A program made the position numbers and the translations under genes. From assembly GCA_016932815.1 (NCBI GenBank), contig JAFGCC010000019.1, positions 1 through 44,189 on the forward strand: a stretch of 44,189 nt of DNA, read 5' to 3'. The number at the start of each line of letters is the position of its first letter. The first letter of the stretch is position 1. The stretch comes from Microcaldota archaeon (GTDB taxonomy: Archaea > Micrarchaeota > Micrarchaeia > Anstonellales > Bilamarchaeaceae). Of the stretch, positions 7,701 through 14,409 are shown piece after piece. The notes below the pieces were generated by a model that had not been told where the DNA came from, ran no database searches, and saw nothing but the letters and a program-made list of their open reading frames with translations.

Positions 7701-8677
7701 GTCGGTTTGATTGTTCCCGTGGATATCCACTCGTCATATTTGCAGATATTCCGGGGATTGCTGCTTCCTATTTTCTTAAACCATATTTTAAAGTTATTGC
7801 AGCCCCTGACGACAACGGTTTGCCCGTGGATATACGCGGGTATTCCTTGTTTGTTCAAAACACTTTTAACCTGTTCCCTCAGCCTGCTGCTTATGCTCCA
7901 GATGAAGATGTAAGGGTATTTGTAGCCCTCGTCTTTCCTGGCGGTAACGCATCCATCTGTATCAAACAAGCCCCGTATCACGTTGTTTACGCTTTCTGGA
8001 GGCAGCGACATTAGCTCTGGAGGCATCTTTAGCTCCCTGCCTTTCATACCTACCGGGAAACCGTGTTTTACCAACCATTTGGAAACGTGGGAAGCACAGG
8101 TTACTGCGTCTATCGTTCCAGAGCTCCTCCGTTTGCGCGAATTTATCCTGACTCCGAAGACTTTTCCCATTAGGGGGACCAGAAACCCCTCAAAATAAGC
8201 CCGGTCCTTCTCCGAATTCCCGCTGATGACTACGCTCGTTTTCTCTTTTCCGCCTTTTATGGGATATCTGGATACGCATCCATCGCCCATCATAATCCCG
8301 TAGAATTCAAGGGCCTCAGGGTTTGAGATGCTTATTTCGTCAATCTTTGGGAAATTCTTGGATAGCTGGCTCCTTACCTTTTTCATGCGTGCGCCAATCT
8401 CGCTTTTGCTCATTTGCCCAGCTGTCCGCTTGCCCCCCAGCACACGGCCCCAACTCTGCTCCAGTTTTCGCCCTTTTTCTAGAAATCTGGAGGTTCTGGG
8501 TTCCAAATCGCATAATTTAGCGAAGAAAGTGGTTGGCATCGTGCAAGCGCCGCTTCTCCAGTTCTTTATCGCCCGGTTTTTTTCCCCGGTCTTTTTGGCG
8601 AGTTCTTCGTTGTCAAGATTAAGCTGGGAGAACATTTCGTCTAAAGTCGCCCTTTCGAACTTCAACCTGCCTCCCAT
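7691..8677 (-). CDS. LAGLIDADG homing endonuclease next to tRNA-Ala
   Basis: The 328-residue protein has an N-terminal XRE-like helix-turn-helix region (about residues 10-60) and two LAGLIDADG helices, FYGIMMGDGC (125-134) and IRGLFDTDGC (234-243), each with the catalytic acidic residue. It is therefore a monomeric two-motif endonuclease likely to be active. It is free-standing, with no intein splicing motifs. The reading frame ends inside tRNA-Ala: its final Gly-Leu-stop is encoded by tRNA bases 2-10. A 15-base copy of the tRNA 5' end lies 37 bases upstream of its ATG, so the gene seems to have inserted into, or duplicated, the tRNA 5' end. It may belong to a mobile unit of about 1 kb. Confidence 0.88.
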   Translation of the reverse strand: MGGRLKFERATLDEMFSQLNLDNEELAKKTGEKNRAIKNWRSGACTMPTTFFAKLCDLEPRTSRFLEKGRKLEQSWGRVLGGKRTAGQMSKSEIGARMKKVRSQLSKNFPKIDEISISNPEALEFYGIMMGDGCVSRYPIKGGKEKTSVVISGNSEKDRAYFEGFLVPLMGKVFGVRINSRKRRSSGTIDAVTCASHVSKWLVKHGFPVGMKGRELKMPPELMSLPPESVNNVIRGLFDTDGCVTARKDEGYKYPYIFIWSISSRLREQVKSVLNKQGIPAYIHGQTVVVRGCNNFKIWFKKIGSSNPRNICKYDEWISTGTIKPTGL

Positions 8678-8713
8678 GGGAGTACATGCAGGCTAAAGCA
8701 TTTATTTCTTACT

Positions 8714-8728
8714 CTGAGCTACAAGCCC
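8714..8728 (-). repeat. 5' fragment of tRNA-Ala (direct repeat flanking the endonuclease gene)
   Basis: On the minus strand the sequence GGGCTTGTAGCTCAG matches 14 of 15 bases of the start of the intact tRNA-Ala (GGGCTTGTAACTCAG) in the same orientation about 1.03 kb away. The weaker match AGTA follows after a one-base gap. The single difference is tRNA position 10, where the fragment carries the usual G. It lies 19 bases after the rpoK stop. Confidence 0.85.
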
Positions 8729-8747
8729 GATATAACAAATTCCAGAT

Positions 8748-8915
8748 TCAATTTACGACCACAAGCGGGCTGACGTCCTTCTCAAGCTCAAGCTTCGCCA
8801 CGTTGATGAAGGTCATTTCCTTGGAAACTTTCACCAGGGGCGGTGCGCCAAGCGAGAGCTGGAGCGCGCGTGCACCTACGATTCTTGCAATCTCAAAGTT
8901 ATTTAGGTTCTTCAT
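8748..8915 (-). CDS. rpoK: DNA-directed RNA polymerase subunit K (Rpb6/omega homologue)
   Basis: The 55-residue protein starts MKNLNNFEIARIVGARALQL and contains the family signature ARIVGARALQLSLGAPPLV (residues 10-28), followed by a beta-strand tail ending PLVVVN. RpoK clamps the largest RNA polymerase subunit during assembly. The length is normal. The gene sits between tRNA-Trp and the tRNA-Ala fragment on the same strand, so tRNA-Trp, rpoK, tRNA-Ala and tRNA-Ser were probably one cluster before the endonuclease arrived. GGGTGG lies just before the ATG. Confidence 0.93.
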   Translation of the reverse strand: MKNLNNFEIARIVGARALQLSLGAPPLVKVSKEMTFINVAKLELEKDVSPLVVVN

Positions 8916-8942
8916 TGATTCCACCCGGATTGGAGGTTATTC

Positions 8943-8966
8943 TTAAAGCCCAAAAGCTTTTTAACC
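8943..8966 (-). promoter_or_regulatory. Probable rpoK promoter, sharing a motif with the 27.66-kb promoter
   Basis: Read on the plus strand, 8943-8966 matches 27662-27685 in 20 of 24 ungapped positions. The minus strand reads TTAAAAAGCTTTTGGGCTTTAA, combining a GGG (BRE-like) plus CTTTAA TATA-like box about 30 bases before the rpoK ATG with a second TTAAAAAG further up. Confidence 0.55.
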
Positions 8967-8975
8967 GTATAATCT

Positions 8976-9071
8976 TGGGATCATAGGGATTTGAACCCTA
9001 ACATGCAGGTTTCTTTATCGGGGGAGTCCCCCACTGGAGCCTGCCGCGCTACCAAGTTACGCCATGACCCC
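8976..9071 (-). tRNA. tRNA-Trp (CCA) with an intron of about 23 bases
   Basis: Acceptor GGGGTCA pairs TGATCCC, discriminator A, no encoded CCA. The anticodon stem is GCAGG/CCTGC. The loop region CTCCAG is interrupted after position 37 by about 23 bases containing the hairpin GGGGGACTCCCCC, then resumes with A before the 3' stem. This fits a canonical archaeal 37/38 intron removed by the bulge-helix-bulge endonuclease; the exact splice sites could shift by a base or two. A TTTTAAAA promoter lies about 32-39 bases upstream (9103-9110). Confidence 0.94.
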
Positions 9072-9102
9072 TCCAAGAGAGAATAGTTATGTTGCATGAA
9101 GC

Positions 9103-9234
9103 TTTTAAAAACCCGCCCGCACTCCTCTGGAGGGTGCGCGGCCTGCGGAAGGGGGGCACGGGCAAAGCCTCCACAATGAAGGCCCTGGAAACGGGGCAGG
9201 GCACCCCCGCATAAAGCGGGAGCATACGTTTTTT
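9103..9234 (+). ncRNA. Candidate small non-coding RNA with terminator
   Basis: The 200-base gap has a palindromic TATA-like TTTTAAAA (9103-9110) usable in both directions. GC-rich sequence follows with the possible hairpin GCCCTG/CAGGGC around GAAAC (9183-9203), and then CCCGC-ATAAA-GCGGG (9206-9220) followed by six T (9229-9234). That is a promoter, a folded body and a terminator-like end on the plus strand. There is no convincing ORF and no match I recognise to RNase P RNA or box RNAs. The true 5' end is probably near 9130. Confidence 0.35.
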
Positions 9235-9271
9235 ATTCGTTCCCGGCACATTAACCTAAGTTGTGATGTAA

Positions 9272-10105
9272 ATGGGGCCAGTAACAGACATGGATTTGCT
9301 GAAAACCAAAGCGGAATATTATGCTAGAAAGCTGCAGGATTCTAATCCCACAAACAGGGAGAACGCCGCAAAGGCAGTCTATGATATGTACTCGGACACC
9401 TACCATGCGCTGCCTTCGGACAAGGAAACCGAAGGCTTCATAGCCAAGAAAAAGCTAATCGACGATACGTTGCTCCACGTCCTCTTAGAAGCCCTCAAGG
9501 GTGACAAGTCCGAGGAAGTGCGCAGGCAGGTTGCGCTGGCCCTTGGAGCATCAGAACGCAAAGAGGCAATCGCCCCGCTGGCTGCCGCCTTGCAGGATGA
9601 AGACAGCCAGGTGGCAGGATACGCGGCATCCGGGCTGGGCAAGCTTGGAGGCGTAGAGGAGATGCTCCCCCACTTCCTCAACCTGGTAAAGCGTGAGGGC
9701 CTAGATGATAACATGAAGTCTGGAGTGGCGCAGGGGCTGTATGATTTGTTCAATTCAAAAGCAAACGAGGGGGAAGAGCCATACTACATCAAGGAAAAAG
9801 ACCGCGAGCCCTTGGTAAATTTCCTCCTAAAAACCGTGGGGGAGTCCGGAATGGGGGCAATGAGCGCGGCAATGGCACTAAAGGATGCGGCGTATTACAT
9901 AAAGACCCTGAAGCCGCTAAGGGAACTTGAGGCAAAAGCGGAAAGCCCAGAGGTAAAGAGGGCGCTCTCAGAAGCAATCTCCGCTCTCGAAGAGAGAATC
10001 GCAATACGCGGAGGGCAGGGCTTCCAGAGCGGAAAATCGCCTTCGGAACTTGAGGGCGGGGAACAGGGAGGCCGGGCAGTCCCAAGGAAAAGGGCAGTGC
10101 GCTAG
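9272..10105 (+). CDS. HEAT-repeat protein
   Basis: The 277-residue protein is almost all helical, with clear HEAT/PBS-lyase-type repeats in the middle: EVRRQVALALGASERKEAI, then SQVAGYAASGLGKLGG, and weaker ones on both sides. The C-terminus (after about residue 245) is disordered and Gly/Arg/Lys-rich. Such proteins are protein- or tRNA-modification scaffolds, but no partner can be assigned. Start ATG at 9272 is used; MDLLKTK at 9290 is an alternative. The next gene starts 28 bases downstream, so they are probably co-transcribed. Confidence 0.75.
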   Translation: MGPVTDMDLLKTKAEYYARKLQDSNPTNRENAAKAVYDMYSDTYHALPSDKETEGFIAKKKLIDDTLLHVLLEALKGDKSEEVRRQVALALGASERKEAIAPLAAALQDEDSQVAGYAASGLGKLGGVEEMLPHFLNLVKREGLDDNMKSGVAQGLYDLFNSKANEGEEPYYIKEKDREPLVNFLLKTVGESGMGAMSAAMALKDAAYYIKTLKPLRELEAKAESPEVKRALSEAISALEERIAIRGGQGFQSGKSPSELEGGEQGGRAVPRKRAVR

Positions 10106-10133
10106 AAGAGGGCAAGGAAACGGGTCATGGGGC

Positions 10134-11699
10134 ATGGACGAAACAGGGGTGGCACTTGAGCGCGCATGGAGCGGAACCTGCAAGGTTTTATTCGGGCAGG
10201 AACTTGGGAGCTACAAATTATACTCGAAATGGCTAAGGGAACTCGTGGATGCCCCAAGCACAAGGAAATCCTGCATCTTAGGCAAGGAAGTAATCCACTC
10301 CACAAACAATTATCGCAAGAGCGCGCCCTCAATTAGCTTAGACGAGGTGGATTTCCACAGGAAGTTCCCTCCCCTCAACCTAAACGAGATAAAGGACATA
10401 GACAGCATATCCGAAGCGGTAAAAGATAGGGTAGCCTACGCGGGAAACATGATTCTGGGCAACTCAAGGTTCATAGAAAAAAGCTCAAATGTAAACGACA
10501 GCTTCTACGTGTCCGATTCCACCATTTGCGGGAATTCCAAATACATGGCTTACTGCACCCTAACAAGGCACGACAGCTACGGATTCGGGGGGAATGCGTT
10601 TTCGCAATGCGATTTCTGCCTCAAGTGCCATGAACTAACCAGGGTTAAGCGCTCATTCGAATTGTGGATGAGCCAGGATTGCGAGGACTGCTATTATTCG
10701 CACGGGTTGAAGAACTGCTCAAACTGCATCTTCTGCTTCAACCTCCAGAACAAGCGCAATGCAATCGGGAACCAAGAACTCCCCCCAGACAAGTTCAGGC
10801 AAATCCGCGCAAAGCTAATTTCGGAGATGGCAGAAGAATTAAAGGCCAAAAAGCGCCTGCCATCCCTAATAGAAATCGTGGGCAAGGAGAAGAAGGCGCC
10901 CAAAATACGCGTGAGCGCTCCCGCTCCTGAGGAGCAAAAGGACAAGGGCAAAATAGAAGCCGCATTCTCAAAAACGATGCAGTTGATTTTCGGAGTGCCC
11001 CACTCAAAGGGAATAGATTTCTACGCGGATTGGCTAACCATGCACACTAGGGGCTTTGAGAGGCACAAATCCGCAGCAAGCAAAAAGGAAGTGTTCCTCG
11101 CCCACTACGGAAACTATTCAGACCTCCCCAAAGACCGGCTCCTAAATCTAGAAGAGGCGCAGGAATTCGGGAAGAGCGCAAAAGCCGCCCCGGATGAGAT
11201 AGGGGGAATCTCCCTCTCAAATGCGCACTCCAAAATAAGCGAAATCGCCTTCTTCAACACCGGCATACAAGACGGGCAGAACCCAAACGACATAGAATGC
11301 ACAATCAACATAGAAGCATCCAACTGCTACCGCACCGTATGCAGCGTTTATTCCAAATACTGCGGATGCTCGTTCTGGCCAAGGAGCTCGGAGCATGCAT
11401 TCGGCTGCGATTCCGTATTTGACACGGGCTTCTGCGTAAACTGCTACCATTCAGTTAGGCTCTCAAGATGCTTCGAGATGGACAGCTGCAATTCCTGCAT
11501 GGACTGCATGTTCTGCCACAACTGCGAGAACCTCCAGAATTCCATGTTCTGCTTCAACACGAAAAACAAGAACTACGCAATAGGGAACGTGGAAGTCGGG
11601 AGGGAGGAATACCTCCGCATAAAGAAGCTCGTCCTAGACGAAATAAATTCGGAGCTGGAAAAAACCGGGAAGCTAAAGAGAAGCGTGTTCTCATTCTAA
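10134..11699 (+). CDS. Duplicated cysteine-rich protein of unknown function
   Basis: The 521-residue protein is built from two homologous halves. Each half has an N-terminal region with LNL(N)E-like and SEIA/SISEA-like segments, then a strongly cysteine-rich strip (QCDFCLKCHEL, QDCEDCYYSHGLKNCSNC, CFNLQNKRNAIGN in half one; GFCVNCYHSVRLSRC, SCNSCMDCMFCHNCENL, CFNTKNKNYAIGN in half two), then a helical tail (FRQIRAKLISEM and YLRIKKLVLDEI). The near-periodic CxxC/CxNC spacing suggests a stacked beta-solenoid with metal or disulphide rungs. No enzyme motif is visible. It follows the HEAT gene and its 3' end overlaps the convergent DHH gene by 9 bases. Confidence 0.8.
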   Translation: MDETGVALERAWSGTCKVLFGQELGSYKLYSKWLRELVDAPSTRKSCILGKEVIHSTNNYRKSAPSISLDEVDFHRKFPPLNLNEIKDIDSISEAVKDRVAYAGNMILGNSRFIEKSSNVNDSFYVSDSTICGNSKYMAYCTLTRHDSYGFGGNAFSQCDFCLKCHELTRVKRSFELWMSQDCEDCYYSHGLKNCSNCIFCFNLQNKRNAIGNQELPPDKFRQIRAKLISEMAEELKAKKRLPSLIEIVGKEKKAPKIRVSAPAPEEQKDKGKIEAAFSKTMQLIFGVPHSKGIDFYADWLTMHTRGFERHKSAASKKEVFLAHYGNYSDLPKDRLLNLEEAQEFGKSAKAAPDEIGGISLSNAHSKISEIAFFNTGIQDGQNPNDIECTINIEASNCYRTVCSVYSKYCGCSFWPRSSEHAFGCDSVFDTGFCVNCYHSVRLSRCFEMDSCNSCMDCMFCHNCENLQNSMFCFNTKNKNYAIGNVEVGREEYLRIKKLVLDEINSELEKTGKLKRSVFSF

Positions 11700-13055
11700 G
11701 GAGGCCTCCCGCACCTTCTCCAAGATTTTCTCCACCACGCTGTCCACAAAGCCCTCTTTTATGCGAAGCGATGCAGCGCGCGCATGCCCGCCCCCGCCTT
11801 CAATGAAATCCCCCATTTCCTCTTTCAGAGAGGCGATAATGGAATCCGCCTTCACCCCTTTTTCAACCGCACCCGAATTAATCCTAAAAGAAAGCCCGTT
11901 CTTCCAGACTCCAAGGACCACCGCGGGCGCATCCCCCACCAGCTCAAACCCCCGCGTTGTAATCTTGCCTTTGCCCGGAAACTCCCTGCTCTTTACCTTC
12001 TCCGTATCCACCACGTAAACCGAAACCGCCCCTTCAAGCTTTTTCTTCATGTTCTTCTGCACGTCCTCGCTAATCCTATCCAGGGCTTCACGGGCCTGAA
12101 CCAGAACGGAAGCATAAAGCTCCCTGTTCTCAAGGGCGTTCTTGTAGAAATCCAGCTTGTTCCCAAAGCCCGAATAGGTAGCCATGTAGTCTAGGACAAG
12201 CGCAACCTCCCGCTCCGTATCCGAAACAGGAAGTATGGGGCTCTTGTCGCCCGCGCACGCAATGGGAGCTAAAGAAGCCGCATCCTCCCCGCATGCGCGC
12301 GCAACCTCAACAGCCAGGTAGCCCGCAGTATAGAATGATGCTTCCGCAGAGGAATCCACGGTCCACGGGCTAAGCAGAACGTGCGAATTCCTCTCCGCCT
12401 TCCCCTCGTTTGGGTGGTGGTCTATAATCATGACTTCCGCCCCGCTTGCTTTTAGGACGGACAATCCCTCCGCGCTTTCAATCCCGCACCCAAAATCAAG
12501 CAGGATTACAAGCGGCTTCTTCTGCCCCTGGAGGTTTCCTATGTCCCGCATCGCATCAAAGGGGGTGTAATTTGCGGAATTCTGCTGGGAAGTGTATGCG
12601 CGAACCACCCTGGTTAATGCAAGGGCCCCCGCAATCCCGTCTGCGTCATTGTGGAAGCGCAATAACACGTGCCTCCCAAGCTTCCTTGCCCCAAGGAGCT
12701 TCCTTGCGCACTCTTCTATTTTGGGCTTGAGTTTTTCCACGGCGCTCCCTTCTGCAAGCAAGGCAACATCAAAGAGCTTCGCGTTCGCCTCCACCCTGCC
12801 AATAACGGATTCGTAAATCCCGGAAGTTTTCTCAAGGGAAGAAACTTTCAGCTTCATGAATCCCCGGTCGTTGTAGGCGCTCCCCGAAACCATCAACTCC
12901 TGCCCGTATTCAAAGAACGAGCCGGATTCAAATTCTATTTCGCCTTCCCCGTCGGTAAGAGTATATGAGAATCCCCCCCTCTCTTTCCTCCTGCGCGAGA
13001 TTACGCAGGGGGCATTTTCCACTACCGCACCTTCCTCAAGATTTTTTAGTGACAT
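11691..13055 (-). CDS. DHH-family phosphoesterase (archaeal RecJ-like nuclease)
   Basis: The 454-residue protein has an N-terminal OB-like strand-rich domain (about residues 1-75), then a DHH domain with HNDADG (135-140), DFGCG (187-191), the DHH motif itself in IIDHHPNE (210-217) and a later GD motif (CAGDKSP). It ends with a DHHA1 domain bearing GGGGHARAA (420 onward). This matches archaeal RecJ-like proteins (GAN/Cdc45-related group), which degrade single-stranded DNA or short oligonucleotides using Mn2+. The exact subfamily is uncertain. Its leader may include the palindromic element at 13076-13162. Confidence 0.85.
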   Translation of the reverse strand: MSLKNLEEGAVVENAPCVISRRRKERGGFSYTLTDGEGEIEFESGSFFEYGQELMVSGSAYNDRGFMKLKVSSLEKTSGIYESVIGRVEANAKLFDVALLAEGSAVEKLKPKIEECARKLLGARKLGRHVLLRFHNDADGIAGALALTRVVRAYTSQQNSANYTPFDAMRDIGNLQGQKKPLVILLDFGCGIESAEGLSVLKASGAEVMIIDHHPNEGKAERNSHVLLSPWTVDSSAEASFYTAGYLAVEVARACGEDAASLAPIACAGDKSPILPVSDTEREVALVLDYMATYSGFGNKLDFYKNALENRELYASVLVQAREALDRISEDVQKNMKKKLEGAVSVYVVDTEKVKSREFPGKGKITTRGFELVGDAPAVVLGVWKNGLSFRINSGAVEKGVKADSIIASLKEEMGDFIEGGGGHARAASLRIKEGFVDSVVEKILEKVREASLE

Positions 13056-13075
13056 TCCAATTCCTCAATTATTAT

Positions 13076-13162
13076 GGATGGAGATTGCATCTCTTATGTT
13101 GCGTTTTGCCTTGGGATATGCATCCTGGCAATGAGGGCACAGATGCAATCCAGAAACCATCC
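13076..13162. other. Strongly palindromic 87-bp element, candidate structured RNA
   Basis: Nested perfect stems: GGATGG (13076-13081) with CCATCC (13157-13162); GATTGCATC (13083-13091) with GATGCAATC (13142-13150); TTGCC (13106-13110) with GGCAA (13127-13131); GGAT (13114-13117) with ATCC (13122-13125). A CTTTTT tract follows on the plus strand (13167-13172). It lies between the divergent DHH and archease genes. It could be a stand-alone RNA or a 5' leader element of the DHH mRNA. I recognise no known riboswitch or box RNA. Confidence 0.55.
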
Positions 13163-13257
13163 CCATCTTTTTCAAATAAGACCTATTTTTTGTTGTTTTC
13201 ACGAATGGCTACTTCCCCATCACAGCCATAAAAAGCTTTGCTTGCTTATTTACCGGT

Positions 13258-13653
13258 ATGTACCGCTACCTTGAGCACACAGCAGACGAGCTGCTAGAGG
13301 CACAGGCTCCAACGTTTGCGCAAGCCCTAAAGGACGCGGTTGAAGGCTCCTTTGAGCTAATCGGGAAAGGAAAAAGGGAGGAAGCCAAACTGGAAATTGA
13401 AGCAGCCGCGGAAACAAAAGAAGACCTCGTAGTCGAAATCCTGCAGGAAACCGTAGTGGGCTGCGAGCTAAACGGGCTATCCCCCTCCCGTGCGGAGCTA
13501 ATCGAATTGAACGAAGAGGCTCCGCATGCGAAATTCAGGATAATCTGTGAGAAAAAGCCCCCAAGGAACCAGATAAAGGCGGTGACCTACCACCTCCTCA
13601 AAGTTGAAAACGAAAACGGGAAGTGGAGGATAAACGTCCTCTTTGATGTATGA
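13258..13653 (+). CDS. Archease (RtcB tRNA-ligase activating protein)
   Basis: The 131-residue protein begins YRYLEHTADELLEA, carrying the conserved HTAD, and ends VTYHLLKVENENGKWRINV with a final DV, the typical archease C-terminus with its metal-binding Asp. Archease speeds guanylylation and multiple turnover by RtcB, which joins tRNA halves after intron removal; this fits the intron-bearing tRNA-Trp. The length is normal. The ATG is preceded by an AT-rich segment (GCTTATTTACC, about 13243-13253). Confidence 0.94.
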   Translation: MYRYLEHTADELLEAQAPTFAQALKDAVEGSFELIGKGKREEAKLEIEAAAETKEDLVVEILQETVVGCELNGLSPSRAELIELNEEAPHAKFRIICEKKPPRNQIKAVTYHLLKVENENGKWRINVLFDV

Positions 13654-13693
13654 ATGATGCGGGAATGCCCGAATGCCCCCAGGCAGGGCGCTC

Positions 13694-14341
13694 TCACGCT
13701 TTTTTCCGCTCTTCCTTTTGGGGGACAGCCTCGGAAGCTTTCGCCTCTTCCGCTTCCCGAACGAGCCCGGTCAGCTCCTCTTCGGAGAAGAACTCGAACT
13801 TCGCCTTTGATAGTTTCGTGTAGAGCCCCTGCTTCTTCTTAAACTGGTCCGGGCCTTCGAGCATGTGGCTTGTTCCCCCCCAAACCCCGAACCAGCCCAG
13901 GGGGGCCATCACGGTTGAGAGGAGTTTCACGGTTATGTGGCCTGCGAAGGAAGCTTCGAGCAGGATAAGGAGCGAGAGGAGCACCACCCCGCTTAGGAAG
14001 TAGATGACGCCTTTCTTCCATTCCCCCTCCACCAGCCGGTCGTATTCCGCCTTGCGCGAAGAAAAATGCTCCCGCAGGCGCTTTTTGATGGTCGCTTCGC
14101 TCTTCTGGGAGCGCAGGGCCTGGGGGACGCTCATGCGCAGGCTGAAGTCTTCGTTCTTGTCTTCGGAAGTGCGCCTCATCACTTCGTCTATGAAGTCCGC
14201 GGAAACCGCCCTCTTGGAATAGGGCGCCGGGTCGAAGTCCGAGAAAACGTCGTCGTATCCGTCCATCCAGATATCCACGAAGGCGAGGACGGAGGATGCC
14301 CTCTTGCCTTCAACCTTCTTCTCGAGCTTGGGGTCTGCCAT
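13694..14341 (-). CDS. Hypothetical membrane protein with two transmembrane helices
   Basis: The protein has 215 residues. A soluble, charge-rich N-terminal half (to about 110) is followed by two hydrophobic helices (GVIYFLSGVVLLSLLILLEA and VKLLSTVMAPLGWFGVWGG) and a charged, Lys/Glu-rich cytosolic tail ending KEERKKA. The layout resembles small 2TM-domain proteins with both ends on the same side. No catalytic motifs. It stands alone between archease and the amidohydrolase. Confidence 0.7.
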   Translation of the reverse strand: MADPKLEKKVEGKRASSVLAFVDIWMDGYDDVFSDFDPAPYSKRAVSADFIDEVMRRTSEDKNEDFSLRMSVPQALRSQKSEATIKKRLREHFSSRKAEYDRLVEGEWKKGVIYFLSGVVLLSLLILLEASFAGHITVKLLSTVMAPLGWFGVWGGTSHMLEGPDQFKKKQGLYTKLSKAKFEFFSEEELTGLVREAEEAKASEAVPQKEERKKA

Positions 14342-14409
14342 CGGATTACCAACTCACGCAGGCTTTGGGAAAGAAGTAATTAATACCCATCATGCAGGGC
14401 CATGGGCCA

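Noticed and set aside
7535-8014. Plus-strand open frame of 159 codons
   Set aside because: It crosses tRNA-Ala and reads antisense to the LAGLIDADG gene, so it is a shadow frame.
9103-9234. RNase P RNA or H/ACA guide RNA
   Set aside because: The conserved RNase P blocks are missing, and no hairpin is followed by ACA at the right distance, so only an unnamed candidate RNA is reported.
13076-13162. H/ACA RNA or known riboswitch
   Set aside because: On the minus strand an ATAATA H-box-like sequence follows the stem, but the internal loop is too asymmetric (6 and 1 bases) for a pseudouridylation pocket. No riboswitch consensus I know fits.
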